DNA of 59,423 nucleotides, from NCBI GenBank assembly GCA_000424365.1, contig AUJT01000025.1, forward strand, positions 1-59,423. Reading direction: 5' to 3'. Numbering within the stretch: the first letter of the stretch is position 1; every line of letters begins with the position of its first letter. The position numbers were made by a program, and so were the translations under genes. Source of the stretch: Lachnospiraceae bacterium NK4A144. Lineage in GTDB: Bacteria; Bacillota; Clostridia; Lachnospirales; Lachnospiraceae. The notes beneath the pieces were generated by a model. The model was not told where the DNA came from and ran no database searches. It saw only the letters and a program-made list of their open reading frames with translations. Positions 19,549 to 28,757 of the stretch are shown here, piece by piece.

Positions 19549-19675
19549 AACAGCACCTTTCTATCTTGCAAGCACAATCGGATTTTTTACATTTGACCCT
19601 GTCATAGTCATATATCGGACGAATCATAGTTTTTTATCGAGTATGATGATCGTCCCGACGCATTTAAAACCAGTA

Positions 19676-19701
19676 GAGCTCCGTCCTCTCGGACGGAGCC
19701 C
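19676..19701. terminator. Hairpin between spoVG and mfd
   Basis: AGCTCCGTCC pairs with GGACGGAGCC around TCTC, a near-perfect 10-bp stem. There is no clear T-run on either strand, so it may be a stabiliser or weak terminator for spoVG. Confidence 0.5.
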
Positions 19702-19774
19702 CTTATTATAACATACCCTCCCCGGTTTTCGTTACTATTCACTCTCCTCAGCAACAAAAAATGTTATAAACCGC

Positions 19775-20059
19775 TCACTTTGCTACAACCTGCGGTTCTT
19801 CCTGGTCCAGTACTTCATAATAACGTTTCAGTATAATCTCCTGGATTCTTTCACGCGTATCACTATTTATAGGATGCGCAATATCGCGAAACTCACCGTC
19901 AGAAGCTTTTCTGCTTGGCATTGCGATAAATAATCCCTTTTCCCCCTCGATCACCTTGATATCATGAACAACAAATTCATTATCCAAAGTAATCGATACT
20001 AATGCACGCATTTTTCCTGTATTGGTGAGTCTCCTAACTCTCACATCTGTAATGTTCAA
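19775..20059 (-). CDS. spoVG: SpoVG family regulator
   Basis: A 94-residue SpoVG protein, a small nucleic-acid-binding regulator that affects septation, capsule and virulence genes in Firmicutes. The N-terminus [11 protein letters not shown], the central [26 protein letters not shown] and the [13 protein letters not shown] segment are the whole-family signature. Length is normal. It lies 35 bases downstream of glgD on the same strand, so it may share the glgC promoter. SpoVG also occurs in non-sporulating bacteria, so it does not by itself prove sporulation. Confidence 0.97.
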   Translation of the reverse strand: MNITDVRVRRLTNTGKMRALVSITLDNEFVVHDIKVIEGEKGLFIAMPSRKASDGEFRDIAHPINSDTRERIQEIILKRYYEVLDQEEPQVVAK

Positions 20060-20094
20060 TGTCTGCCCCCTTTGCCCTTCACAAGAGAAAGACT

Positions 20095-21213
20095 TTACAG
20101 GACGAACCGATCGTTCTTCTCCACAACGATCTGTATGCCGTCTTCTCCCTTATAATATGAGTTTGCACGGATAGTTCCATGACTCTCAACAATGCAATTC
20201 TCAATATGTGTATTATCCCCTATGTATACGTCATTCAGGATAATGGAATTCTTGATGTAGCAGTTATTTCCAATGAATACTTTCTTGAAAACAACAGAAT
20301 CCTGCACCGCACCGTTTACGATACATCCTGATGAGATCAAACTGTTCTGAACTGCAGAACCTACATTGTACTTTGCAGGCGGCAGGTCATCTACCTTTGA
20401 ATATACTTCAGGATACTGATTGAAGAAATAATCTCTTACTTCAGGTTTCAGGAAGTCCATGTTTGTGCGGAAATAATCCTCAACTGTCGCAATGTTGCTC
20501 CAGTACTCACTGATCTTGTAGCCATAGATCCTCTTCTGTGTCCTGTAACGAACAAGGATATCTGCTACGAAATCATGGCGGTCTTCTTCCTCGCACTTTT
20601 CAACGAGCTCGATAAGCTGTCTGCGGCGGATAACGTAGATACCGCATGAAACAGTGTGGCTTCTTGCCTCGATGGGTTTTTCTTCAAAATCTGTAATACG
20701 GGATTCCTCATTCATTGTGAGTACACCGTATCTGTCTACATTTTCAGTCTCCGGGAAATCCTTGCAGACAACAGTGATATCTGCCTTCTTATCAATGTGA
20801 TATTCCAGGATCTTATTGTAGTCGAGCTTGTAGATACCATCTCCGGAAGTGATGATAACATAAGGCTCATGGCTATCCTTCAGGAATGAGATATTCTGAT
20901 AGATCGCATCTACTGTTCCTCTGGACCAGAAGCTGTGATCAGGAGTAATGGACGGTGTAAATACGAATAATCCGCCCTGTTTACGTCCGAAATCCCACCA
21001 TTTGGATGATGAAAGGTGCTGTGTCAGTGATTTTGCGTTGTACTGTGTAAATACACCGACCTTCTGAATATGAGAGTTTGTCATATTACTCAGAGCAAAA
21101 TCCACACCTCTGTAACTGCCGGCAATAGGCATTGCTGCTATCGCACGCTTCTTTGTCAGCTCTTTCATACGGTGGTTATTACCACCTGCAAGAATTACTC
21201 CGATCGCTCTCAT
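20095..21213 (-). CDS. glgD: GlgD, regulatory partner of ADP-glucose pyrophosphorylase
   Basis: A 372-residue GlgC paralogue with the nucleotidyltransferase fold followed by a left-handed beta-helix. The opening [19 protein letters not shown] keeps LAGG but lacks the Gly-Arg-Leu signature of active GlgC (compare [11 protein letters not shown] in its neighbour). This supports a non-catalytic regulatory role in a GlgC-GlgD hetero-oligomer, as known in Firmicutes. Its start overlaps the glgC stop by 4 bases (ATGA), which suits fixed subunit stoichiometry. Confidence 0.95.
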   Translation of the reverse strand: MRAIGVILAGGNNHRMKELTKKRAIAAMPIAGSYRGVDFALSNMTNSHIQKVGVFTQYNAKSLTQHLSSSKWWDFGRKQGGLFVFTPSITPDHSFWSRGTVDAIYQNISFLKDSHEPYVIITSGDGIYKLDYNKILEYHIDKKADITVVCKDFPETENVDRYGVLTMNEESRITDFEEKPIEARSHTVSCGIYVIRRRQLIELVEKCEEEDRHDFVADILVRYRTQKRIYGYKISEYWSNIATVEDYFRTNMDFLKPEVRDYFFNQYPEVYSKVDDLPPAKYNVGSAVQNSLISSGCIVNGAVQDSVVFKKVFIGNNCYIKNSIILNDVYIGDNTHIENCIVESHGTIRANSYYKGEDGIQIVVEKNDRFVL

Positions 21214-22484
21214 TTCTCGTCACCTCCCTTAATGAATGTTTTTCCGGAAGGAAGGCTCTCATTCTTAAATTCAGAAATCTGGAAGGAACCGGACAGAACC
21301 GTATTCTTTCCAACTGTCAGACCTGAAGGAATGACAGACTTTTCAGCTATAGTCACAAGACCGTGATTGTAGATATCCGGTCTGGTATCATTTTCTTCTT
21401 CCTCGCCAACACCCAGCTGTACGCGATCACCAACAGTACAATCCTCGGCAATGATAGCCTTATCAAGATTACAGCCTTCACCGATCACGGTTCTGTTCAT
21501 AATGATGGAATCACGTACTACCGTACCCTTTCCGATCACTACGCCGCATCCGATAACAGAATTGATGACCTGTCCGTAAATAGTAGAACCTTCACCGATG
21601 ATACTCTTCTCAATCGCTGTATTGTCTGCGACATACTGCGGCGGAAGGATTTCACTCTTTGTAAAGATCCTCCAGTATTCTTCATAAAGATTAAATTCCG
21701 GAATGATATCGATAAGCTCCATATTTGCTTCCCAATAGGAATTAAGAGTTCCGACATCCTTCCAGTAGCCGTTATACTCGTATGCGAACATACGCTGGTC
21801 TTTTTCACGGCAGTACGGAATGACATGCTTACCAAAGTCGAGACTCGGCTGGTCAGCAAGTGCCAGAAGTGCATCTTTCAGCACTTTCCATGAGAAGATA
21901 TAGATACCCATAGATGCCAGATTTCCCCTCGGATGCTCCGGCTTCTCCTCAAAATCTACGATACGACGATCATCATCAGTGATCATGATACCGAATCTCT
22001 TTGCTTCCTCAAGCGGTACCGGCATGCAGGCGATGGTAACATCTGCCTTCTGCTGTTTGTGGTAATCCAGCATTACCTCATAATCCATCTTGTAGATATG
22101 GTCACCGGAAAGGATGAGTACATAGTCCGGATTACAGCTTTCCATGTACTCAATATTCTGCAGGATCGCATTTGCTGTACCGGTATACCACTCACTGCTG
22201 ACATTCTTTTCGAATGGCGGCAGGATAGATACTCCTCCGATATAGCGGTCGAGATCCCACGGTGTACCGATTCCGATATGTGAATTCAGTCTCAGCGGCT
22301 GGTACTGTGTAAGTACACCGACTGTATCAACTCCAGAATTGATACAGTTGCTGAGAGGGAAATCAATAATACGGTACTTTCCCCCAAATGGTACGGCCGG
22401 TTTTGCCATGTGTGTCGTCAGAACGCCTAGTCTGCTTCCCTGTCCTCCAGCGAGAAGCATGGCGATCATCTCCTTCTTGATCAT
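21210..22484 (-). CDS. glgC: Glucose-1-phosphate adenylyltransferase
   Basis: A 424-residue ADP-glucose pyrophosphorylase, the committed step of glycogen synthesis from glucose-1-phosphate and ATP. The active-site opening [16 protein letters not shown], the substrate lysine segment [20 protein letters not shown], and the C-terminal beta-helix repeats are present. The ATG at 22484 sits 6 bases after GAGGTG; the three upstream in-frame start codons overlap that RBS. The operon continues into glgD and possibly spoVG. A -10 hexamer TATAAT at 22663-22668 (minus strand) with a weak -35 is a plausible promoter. Confidence 0.96.
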   Translation of the reverse strand: MIKKEMIAMLLAGGQGSRLGVLTTHMAKPAVPFGGKYRIIDFPLSNCINSGVDTVGVLTQYQPLRLNSHIGIGTPWDLDRYIGGVSILPPFEKNVSSEWYTGTANAILQNIEYMESCNPDYVLILSGDHIYKMDYEVMLDYHKQQKADVTIACMPVPLEEAKRFGIMITDDDRRIVDFEEKPEHPRGNLASMGIYIFSWKVLKDALLALADQPSLDFGKHVIPYCREKDQRMFAYEYNGYWKDVGTLNSYWEANMELIDIIPEFNLYEEYWRIFTKSEILPPQYVADNTAIEKSIIGEGSTIYGQVINSVIGCGVVIGKGTVVRDSIIMNRTVIGEGCNLDKAIIAEDCTVGDRVQLGVGEEEENDTRPDIYNHGLVTIAEKSVIPSGLTVGKNTVLSGSFQISEFKNESLPSGKTFIKGGDEK

Positions 22485-22852
22485 ACGCATCACCTCATCC
22501 TGTTTGTTTGTCAGATTTCACCCGCGTATCCGTTTGCCCGGACCGTTTCCTCTGAAATCCTCTGTCTTAGCCGTATAAACCCCTCTGTTCGTGTCCCTTT
22601 ATGCCCCAAATTGCAAACACTTTTACAGCAACACGAATTCTTCAGTGTTACAGCGTGCTTTCATTATAGCATTTTAGTTTACCGGATGGGATGTTTTTTA
22701 CAAATAAATTTAATTATTTTGTAACTTTTTCATCATATTTATCATCGTTCTAACATGTTATGTTGATCACTTTTGTATACGGATTACATTTTTGCACAAA
22801 TCTTATACTAGAATCCGCACCAATTTCCGAATTTTTTACCCCGTTCTCATTG

Positions 22853-22880
22853 TTGCGTTTTATATAAGAAGTCATATAAT
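22853..22880 (+). promoter_or_regulatory. Promoter of murC
   Basis: TTGCGT, a 16-base spacer and a perfect TATAAT lie 88 bases upstream of the murC ATG. The 483-base region between glgC and murC is divergent; besides the two promoters I see only AT-rich sequence. Confidence 0.65.
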
Positions 22881-22967
22881 GGATGAGAATGTATGCAGAG
22901 TTGCTGAATCAGCAGCGAAGCAATACGTGTCATCAGCAATGAATATAATCAAAAAAATGGAGTACAT

Positions 22968-24347
22968 ATGTATCAGATAGATTTTAATAAGAAGATTCAC
23001 ATTCATTTCATCGGTATTGGCGGTATCAGCATGAGCGGTCTCGCTGAACTGCTGCTGTCTAAGGGATTTACTGTTTCCGGTTCTGATATGAAAGAAGGCG
23101 ATCTCACTCGTATGCTTTCTTCTCTCGGAGCTGATATTCATTATCCTCAGGCTGCTGAAAATATCACCGACGGCATCGACCTTGTTGTCATGACTGCCGC
23201 TATCCGCGAAGGCAACCCGGAACTTGCTGAAGTTCGCAGGAGAAACCTCCCTGTCCTTACCCGTGCAGAACTTCTCGGACAGGTTATGCAGCATTATGAA
23301 CTCCCTGTCGCAGTAGCCGGAACTCACGGTAAGACAACTACAACTTCTATGCTTTCTGAGATCCTCCTTAAAGCTGACGCCGATCCTACTATCTCCGTAG
23401 GCGGTATGCTTCACTCCATAAACGGCAATTTCCGTGTGGGAGGCGACCGTTATTTTGTAACAGAGGCATGTGAATATACAAACAGCTTTCTGAGTTTCTT
23501 CCCCAAGATTGGAATTATCCTGAATGTCGATGCGGATCACCTTGATTTCTTTAAGGATCTTGATGACATCCGTCAGTCCTTCCGTCGATTCGCAGCGCTC
23601 CTTCCTTCGGACGGTACACTTATCATGAACGGACAGGATGCAGGCTTCAAGGCGATCACCGAGGGACTTTCCTGTAATATCGTAACCTTCGGCATGGACA
23701 GCAGTTCTGACTGGTATCCTACTGATATTTCATATGATGAATTTGCTCACCCTTCCTTCACGCTGAATCATAATGGTGAAGAAATAGGAAGAGTATCTCT
23801 TCATGTTCCCGGTGAGCATAATGTCGGCAACGCATGTGCTGCAGCAGCCGCTGCTCATATCCTGGGTATCGACATGGCACCGGCTCTCAAAGCCCTTTCC
23901 GAATTCCACGGTACAGAGCGTCGTTTTGAGAAAAAGGGTGAATTCAACGGAATTACAGTGATCGATGACTATGCTCATCATCCTACAGAGATCAAGGCCA
24001 CACTGGAAGCTGCCGCTCACTATCCGCACAAGACACTTTGGTGCGTATTCCAGCCTCACACCTATACCCGGACCAAGGCACTCCTTCCCGAGTTTGCAGA
24101 GGCTCTCACTCATGCAGAAAATGTAATCCTTGCTGATATTTACGCAGCTCGTGAGACAGATACACTTGGTATCAGTTCCAAAACTCTCGCGGACGAAATC
24201 AACAAAATCGGTGGAAATGCCTATTATTTCGGCTCTTTTGAAGAAATTGAAAAATTTATTCATGAACATTGTATCAACGGTGACCTGTTGATAACTATGG
24301 GAGCCGGAGATGTGTATAAAGTAGGCACAGACCTCCTTGGTGAATAA
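22968..24347 (+). CDS. murC: UDP-N-acetylmuramate--L-alanine ligase
   Basis: A 459-residue Mur ligase that adds L-Ala to UDP-MurNAc with ATP, the first amino-acid step of peptidoglycan synthesis. The Rossmann opening FIGIGGISMSGLAE, the P-loop GTHGKTTTTSML near residue 118, NVDADHLDFF, and DDYAHHPTEIKATL near 345 are all in place. Length is normal for MurC. It is separated from the downstream dnaD-like gene by a strong terminator and a DnaA-box cluster. Confidence 0.97.
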   Translation: MYQIDFNKKIHIHFIGIGGISMSGLAELLLSKGFTVSGSDMKEGDLTRMLSSLGADIHYPQAAENITDGIDLVVMTAAIREGNPELAEVRRRNLPVLTRAELLGQVMQHYELPVAVAGTHGKTTTTSMLSEILLKADADPTISVGGMLHSINGNFRVGGDRYFVTEACEYTNSFLSFFPKIGIILNVDADHLDFFKDLDDIRQSFRRFAALLPSDGTLIMNGQDAGFKAITEGLSCNIVTFGMDSSSDWYPTDISYDEFAHPSFTLNHNGEEIGRVSLHVPGEHNVGNACAAAAAAHILGIDMAPALKALSEFHGTERRFEKKGEFNGITVIDDYAHHPTEIKATLEAAAHYPHKTLWCVFQPHTYTRTKALLPEFAEALTHAENVILADIYAARETDTLGISSKTLADEINKIGGNAYYFGSFEEIEKFIHEHCINGDLLITMGAGDVYKVGTDLLGE

Positions 24348-24348
24348 G

Positions 24349-24463
24349 TTATCCACATTGTCCACATCTTTTTGTGAAAAACTCTCCACAAAAAGGTGTG
24401 GATTTCTTTTTCCCGTAATTTCGGCGTTCAGATGAGTAATCCACGATATCCACATTATCCACA
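24349..24463 (+). promoter_or_regulatory. Cluster of DnaA-box-like sites
   Basis: Two perfect TTATCCACA boxes lie at 24349-24357 and 24455-24463. Directly abutting them are one-mismatch boxes TTGTCCACA (24358-24366) and ATATCCACA (24446-24454), and a weaker TAATCCACG precedes the latter. A reverse-strand TTTTTCACA lies at 24373-24381. All the strong sites share one orientation. The cluster sits between murC and the helicase-loader genes, where DnaA could regulate transcription or titrate. Confidence 0.7.
24362..24410 (+). terminator. Intrinsic terminator of murC
   Basis: CCACATCTTTTTGTG pairs with CACAAAAAGGTGTGG across a 10-base loop with one wobble, then ATTTCTTTTT. Part of the DnaA-box-like pattern falls inside this stem. 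Confidence 0.75.
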
Positions 24464-24510
24464 AAACTCCGTAAACGCCCATTTTATGCGGGTTTGCGCG
24501 TGTTTCCTCA

Positions 24511-24540
24511 TTGAAAATTGTTAATATCTTATGCTATAAT
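24511..24540 (+). promoter_or_regulatory. Promoter of the dnaD/dnaI operon
   Basis: TTGAAA and TATAAT with an 18-base spacer, 69 bases before the start codon and 47 bases after the last DnaA box. Confidence 0.7.
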
Positions 24541-24608
24541 CGCTCTGACCTGATGACACAGATTGAAGAAAGAAGTACATCAGAAATCCAGTTTTTGAAG
24601 GCGGTACT

Positions 24609-25679
24609 ATGAGCAGCATTGCATTATATGAAAAAAGCAACACAGGATCCACGTTGGTTTCAAATATCTTTATCGATCAGTTCATGACCGAGGCAAACGA
24701 AGCACAGATAAAGATCTATCTGTATCTGCTCCGTGCAGCCGCCGGTGATCTGGAAATTTCCGTTTCTACCCTTGCCGACCGTTTCAATTTCACAGAAAGC
24801 GATATTCTCAGAGCCCTTCAGTATTGGGATCGTCAGGGTCTTCTTTCTATCGAATATGATTCCGAAAAAAATATCCGCGGTATATGCCTTAACAAAGTTA
24901 AGAGCACCGCAAAGACAAATATATCCCCAGTAAAGCCTGTGGTTAAAGAAGAAAAGCCCGCTGCTCCTGAAGTTCCTTCCGCTCCGCAGGAAGATAAAAA
25001 GGGCACCCGTCCTTTCTACTCTGCAGATAAGCTTGATGAATTTAAAAGCCGTGAAGATATTCAGGGGCTGCTCTTTATGACCGAACAGTATATTGGACGT
25101 CCTATGAGCATGTCTGATATCAGCACTATTCTTTTTATCTACGACAAGCTTAGCTTCAGTGTGGATCTCATCGAATACCTGGTTGAATACTGCGTAAATG
25201 CAGGTCACAAGAGCATGCGCTATATCGAAGCTACCGCGATCGCATGGGATGAGCAGGGCATTCATGACGTAAGTGCAGCCCGCGCAGCGACCAGCACTTT
25301 CCGCAAGGACTACTACACAGTACTTCGTGCCTTTGGTCTCAATGGAAGAAATCCCGTTCAGACAGAGATTGATTTTATAAAGCGCTGGAAGGATGAATAC
25401 GGATTTGACATGGATCTCATCATAGAAGCAGTAAACCGTACAATGCGATCCATTGCAAAGCCAAGCTTCAGCTATGCCGACAGTATCATGAAGAACTGGA
25501 AGGCAAAGCACGTCAGAAAAAAATCCGATCTCGATGCTCTCGATGCAGATCACGCTAAGAGCGCAGCTACTGCCCCCCGTGAAAGAGCTGCTGTTCCTGA
25601 CCGTAAGGATAAATTCAGAAATTTCGAAGAACGCAGCTACGATTACGATGATCTGGAAAAAAGATTTGCTAAGAACTGA
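24609..25679 (+). CDS. DnaD domain protein (replication initiation)
   Basis: A 356-residue protein of the DnaD/DnaB-like family. The N-terminal part (about 15-100) is a winged helix: LYLLRAAAGDLEISVSTLADRF ... DILRALQYWDRQGLL. A Lys/Pro/Ala-rich linker follows, and the DnaD domain spans about 150-300, with FMTEQYIGRPMSMSDIS and IEATAIAWDEQGI; a second related helical segment (IKRWKDEYGFDMDLI) ends it. Such proteins remodel DNA and help load the replicative helicase. The neighbour 17 bases downstream is a helicase-loader ATPase, which supports the assignment. Confidence 0.9.
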   Translation: MSSIALYEKSNTGSTLVSNIFIDQFMTEANEAQIKIYLYLLRAAAGDLEISVSTLADRFNFTESDILRALQYWDRQGLLSIEYDSEKNIRGICLNKVKSTAKTNISPVKPVVKEEKPAAPEVPSAPQEDKKGTRPFYSADKLDEFKSREDIQGLLFMTEQYIGRPMSMSDISTILFIYDKLSFSVDLIEYLVEYCVNAGHKSMRYIEATAIAWDEQGIHDVSAARAATSTFRKDYYTVLRAFGLNGRNPVQTEIDFIKRWKDEYGFDMDLIIEAVNRTMRSIAKPSFSYADSIMKNWKAKHVRKKSDLDALDADHAKSAATAPRERAAVPDRKDKFRNFEERSYDYDDLEKRFAKN

Positions 25680-25696
25680 GAAAATGGAGAAAATCT

Positions 25697-26659
25697 ATGG
25701 CACTGTCTGACCGCCGTTTTAATGAAATAATGAGCGGATACGAGTCTGTCCGCACCAAAAACGCAAAAATCCTTACCGAGCGTAAGGAAGCGATACGACG
25801 CGAGGTTCCAGGATATCAGGAACTTGAAAAAGAGATCGCGGATACAGCTACCGAGTCTGCCGAACGTTATATCAAGGGTGATGATTCTGCTATTGCTGTT
25901 CTTCGTGAAAAAATAGGTGCTCTTTCAGAAAAAAAGGCAGAGCTGCTCCGTTCTTTCGGTTACCCCGAAAACTGGCTCTCTCCCATCTATAACTGTCCTG
26001 ACTGCAAGGATACCGGCTACATTGGTTCTGAGAAATGTCACTGTTTGAGACAGAAACTCATTAATGCCATGTATGCCCAGTCAAACCTCATCGAAGTTCT
26101 CGATAAAGAGAACTTTTCAGCATGCAGAATGGATCTTTTTTCGGACAATGTTCGTCCGGACATGGAAAAAGCGTATAATGACGCCCGTGAGTTCGTAAAA
26201 ACATTTGCCAACACATATACCAATATGTTATTCTTAGGAAACGTCGGGAGTGGAAAAACGTTCCTTTCTAATTGTATTGCAAAAGCAGTATTGGATAAGG
26301 GATACAGTGTGGTATATTTTTCTGCCTTCCGGCTTTTTCGTGCGCTTGCAGATCATACTTTCAATCAAAACAACGAAACAGCCGAAGACAATGAATTTTA
26401 CAAGAATATTTTCGATGCAGATCTCTTGATCATAGATGATCTTGGCACCGAAACAGTTAATTCTTTTGTAAGATCCGAACTGTTTCTGATCCTGAATGAA
26501 AGAAATCTTAGAAGGCGCTCCACGATCATTTCCAGTAATCTGGATCTGTCCAGACTTAAGGAGGATTACTCGGAACGTTCGTTTTCCAGAATTCTTAGCG
26601 GGTATAATCTGTATAGGTTTAAAGGGGAGGATCTCCGGCTCAGACAAACTGGCCTCTGA
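25697..26659 (+). CDS. DnaI/DnaC-like helicase loader ATPase
   Basis: A 320-residue AAA+ ATPase. The N-terminal half has a coiled segment and a cysteine cluster CPDCKDTGYIGSEKCHC that looks like a zinc-binding element, as in DnaI. Walker A is GNVGSGKTFLSN near residue 181 and Walker B LLIIDDLGTE near 250, followed by sensor segment STIISSNLDL and the arginine-finger region. It should load the replicative helicase together with the DnaD-like protein. The gene starts 17 bases after dnaD with a GGAG RBS. Confidence 0.93.
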   Translation: MALSDRRFNEIMSGYESVRTKNAKILTERKEAIRREVPGYQELEKEIADTATESAERYIKGDDSAIAVLREKIGALSEKKAELLRSFGYPENWLSPIYNCPDCKDTGYIGSEKCHCLRQKLINAMYAQSNLIEVLDKENFSACRMDLFSDNVRPDMEKAYNDAREFVKTFANTYTNMLFLGNVGSGKTFLSNCIAKAVLDKGYSVVYFSAFRLFRALADHTFNQNNETAEDNEFYKNIFDADLLIIDDLGTETVNSFVRSELFLILNERNLRRRSTIISSNLDLSRLKEDYSERSFSRILSGYNLYRFKGEDLRLRQTGL

Positions 26660-26710
26660 TCCCATATATAACAACTTTTTTTGTTTCACAGAAAGTGAGG
26701 AATTTTAGGA

Positions 26711-27895
26711 ATGGCAGTGCATGAAGGTAAGCGTAAGCTTGATAGTATCCCGGTTGGTAAACTTGGTGTGATTCCGCTCGAAGGATGCAGAAATCTCTCC
26801 GAAAAGGTCGACAAATTCCTTGTTGCCTGGCGTACAGAGCGTGAGAATGAGCACAAGAACAGCCTTGCTTTTGCCGGCTATCAGCGTGATTCCTACATGA
26901 TCAAGGCTTCCATCGCCCGTTTCGGTACAGGCGAAGCAAAGGGAACCATCAATGAGTCCATCCGTGGTATGGATCTTTTCCTTCTCTGCGATATTTGCAA
27001 TTACAGCATGACTTACAAGCTCTGCGGCAGAGAGAACCACATGTCCCCTGATGATCATTATCAGGATCTGAAGCGTATCATCGCAGCTGTAGGCGGTAAA
27101 GCCCGTCGTATCACTGTGATCATGCCCTTTCTTTATGAAGGCCGTCAGCATAAGAGAAGCTCCCGCGAGTCTCTCGACTGTGCTATCGCACTTCAGGAAC
27201 TGGTTGCTATGGGCGTTGATAACATCATCACATTTGATGCACACGATGCCCGTGTACAGAATTCCATTCCTCTTCATGGTTTTGAGACCATCCAGCCTGC
27301 ATATCAGTTCATGAAGGGTCTTCTTTACAATGTAAATGACCTCAAGATCGACGCAGAGCACATGATGGTCATCAGCCCGGATGAAGGCGGTATGAAGCGT
27401 GCCATCTACCTCGCTAACGTACTTGGTCTTGATATGGGTATGTTCTATAAGCGTCGTGATTACACAGAAATCGTAGACGGCAAGAATCCTATCATTGCTC
27501 ACGAATTCCTTGGTTCTTCCGTTGAGGGCAAGGATGTTCTCGTTATCGATGACATGATCTCCTCCGGTGAGAGTGTTCTCGACGTTGCACGTGAGCTTAA
27601 GGCACGTAAGGCTAAGCGTATTTTCATCATGGCTACATTTGGTCTTTTCACAAATGGCCTTGAGGAATTTGATGAGGCTTACAAGAACGGTACTATTACC
27701 CGCGTTCTTACTACTAACTGTATCTATCAGAGTCCTGAGCTCTTAGAACGCGAATACTATGTATCCTGCGATATGAGTAAGTACATCGCTTTCATCATCG
27801 ATACACTGAACCACGATTCTTCTATTAGCGATCTCCTGAATCCTAATAACCGTATTCAGGCTCTTGTTAACCGCTATCGCAACGGAGAACTGTAA
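26711..27895 (+). CDS. prs: Ribose-phosphate pyrophosphokinase, long clostridial form
   Basis: A 394-residue PRPP synthetase, making PRPP from ribose-5-phosphate and ATP for nucleotide, His, Trp and NAD synthesis. Length exceeds the usual 315 residues. Visible are the flexible-loop and metal-binding pattern FLYEGRQHKRSSRESLDC, ITFDAHDARVQNSI, the PDEGGMKRA loop, and the PRPP motif VLVIDDMISSGES near residue 280. The extra length lies at both ends and in the N-terminal domain, as in related Clostridia. A good RBS (GTGAGGAATTTTAGG) precedes the ATG. Confidence 0.95.
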   Translation: MAVHEGKRKLDSIPVGKLGVIPLEGCRNLSEKVDKFLVAWRTERENEHKNSLAFAGYQRDSYMIKASIARFGTGEAKGTINESIRGMDLFLLCDICNYSMTYKLCGRENHMSPDDHYQDLKRIIAAVGGKARRITVIMPFLYEGRQHKRSSRESLDCAIALQELVAMGVDNIITFDAHDARVQNSIPLHGFETIQPAYQFMKGLLYNVNDLKIDAEHMMVISPDEGGMKRAIYLANVLGLDMGMFYKRRDYTEIVDGKNPIIAHEFLGSSVEGKDVLVIDDMISSGESVLDVARELKARKAKRIFIMATFGLFTNGLEEFDEAYKNGTITRVLTTNCIYQSPELLEREYYVSCDMSKYIAFIIDTLNHDSSISDLLNPNNRIQALVNRYRNGEL

Positions 27896-27915
27896 TTTAT
27901 AATACGATATCATTT

Positions 27916-27949
27916 TTCGTGCCGGCTTCGTCCGGCACGAATTCTTTTT
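27916..27949 (+). terminator. Intrinsic terminator between prs and the queT-like gene
   Basis: TTCGTGCCGG and CCGGCACGAA form a strong stem with loop CTTCGT followed by TTCTTTTT. It ends only a few bases before the RBS of the next gene, so it may attenuate rather than block read-through. I find no preQ1 aptamer in the spacer. Confidence 0.8.
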
Positions 27950-27961
27950 GAGGAGAAAAAT

Positions 27962-28465
27962 ATGTCAAACTTTCAGAAAAAAATCATTTTCATTACACAG
28001 GGCGCTATGACTGCTGCTCTGTATGTCGTGCTCACTTGCTTTATCAACGCTTTTGGTCTTGCTTCCAATGCTATTCAGGTTCGTATCTCAGAGGCCATGA
28101 CTATCCTTCCAGCTTTTACGCCCGCAGCTATCCCGGGTCTCTTTGTCGGATGCATCATCAGTAACATTGCTACAGGATGTATTCCACCTGATGTAATCCT
28201 CGGAAGCCTCGCAACACTTATCGGCGCTGTCGGCACTTACCTGCTCCGAAAGGAGCACCGTTTCCTTGCCTCAGTTCCTCCGATCATTGCAAATACCCTT
28301 ATAGTTCCCATCACTCTTAAGTACTTCTACCACGCAGATGGCACGATTCCTTTCCTCATGCTCACTATCTTCATCGGCGAGTTCATTTCCTGCGGAATCC
28401 TGGGTCAGATCCTTTACGCTGCCATCATTCCTGTAAAAAAGGTCTTTAATCCTGAGACGATGTAA
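27962..28465 (+). CDS. queT: QueT-family transporter (ECF S component)
   Basis: A 167-residue integral membrane protein with about five or six helices. The opening ITQGAMTAALYVVLTCF and the segment NAIQVRISEAMTILPAFTPAAIPGLFVGC match the QueT family, S components thought to import queuosine precursors. ECF S components need a shared EcfT/EcfA module; one such module is encoded at 52-55 kb, though dedicated to another S component there. The substrate is inferred from family only. Confidence 0.85.
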   Translation: MSNFQKKIIFITQGAMTAALYVVLTCFINAFGLASNAIQVRISEAMTILPAFTPAAIPGLFVGCIISNIATGCIPPDVILGSLATLIGAVGTYLLRKEHRFLASVPPIIANTLIVPITLKYFYHADGTIPFLMLTIFIGEFISCGILGQILYAAIIPVKKVFNPETM

Positions 28466-28539
28466 TTAAAAGGGGGCGCACAAGGAGCGTAGTTATTTCT
28501 TTTGTGCGATGCCATAACGTAAACATTTAACCACATTTT

Positions 28540-28583
28540 AAAAGGCAGAATCTCCCATAACACACTTGGAGATTCTGCCTTTT
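28540..28583. terminator. Strong bidirectional terminator
   Basis: A perfect 16-bp stem (AAAAGGCAGAATCTCC with its complement) encloses a 12-base loop, with T-tracts on both strands. Outer arms CATAACGT/ACGTTATG (28513 and 28587) extend it, and a further hairpin CGCACAA/TTTGTGCG lies just upstream. It separates the queT gene from the convergent small-peptide operon. Confidence 0.9.
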
Positions 28584-28649
28584 ATTACGTTATGTAGTTT
28601 TTATACAAAGTGACAATGAAACTGATTCACATAATCTTCTTAGGCTAAA

Positions 28650-28739
28650 CTATTTTTTTTTCTTTTTTATGAAAAAAAGTAAAACAGTTAATATAATCGC
28701 CCAAAGAATTATATTTATAATTTGAAAAACCAGTGTCAT
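28650..28739 (-). CDS. 29-residue membrane micropeptide
   Basis: A short open frame reads MTLVFQIINIILWAIILTVL and then LFFI plus five lysines. It is one hydrophobic helix (about residues 3-24) with a polybasic C-terminus, so it should be a single-pass membrane peptide with a cytoplasmic tail. AAGAGG sits 9 bases before the ATG. The start lies 18 bases after the stop of the secreted-protein gene, and the bidirectional terminator follows its stop, so the two form a two-gene unit. Possible roles are a partner or immunity peptide or a membrane-active toxin; sequence alone cannot decide. Confidence 0.55.
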   Translation of the reverse strand: MTLVFQIINIILWAIILTVLLFFIKKKKK

Positions 28740-28757
28740 ACTTTTTAACCTCTTGCC

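Noticed and set aside
22872-23540. A 222-codon minus-strand open frame opposite murC
   Set aside because: It overlaps the conserved MurC N-terminus and P-loop coding region and lacks an RBS.
24349-24463. Main chromosomal origin of replication
   Set aside because: No dnaA, dnaN or AT-rich unwinding element is adjacent, and the boxes are few; a regulatory or titration site is a better fit.
24660-25553. A 297-codon minus-strand open frame opposite the dnaD-like gene
   Set aside because: The plus-strand frame has clear DnaD features, promoter and RBS; the antisense frame is a codon-bias shadow.
27896-27961. preQ1 riboswitch before the queT-like gene
   Set aside because: The 66-base spacer is taken up by the prs terminator and the RBS; no aptamer core is visible.
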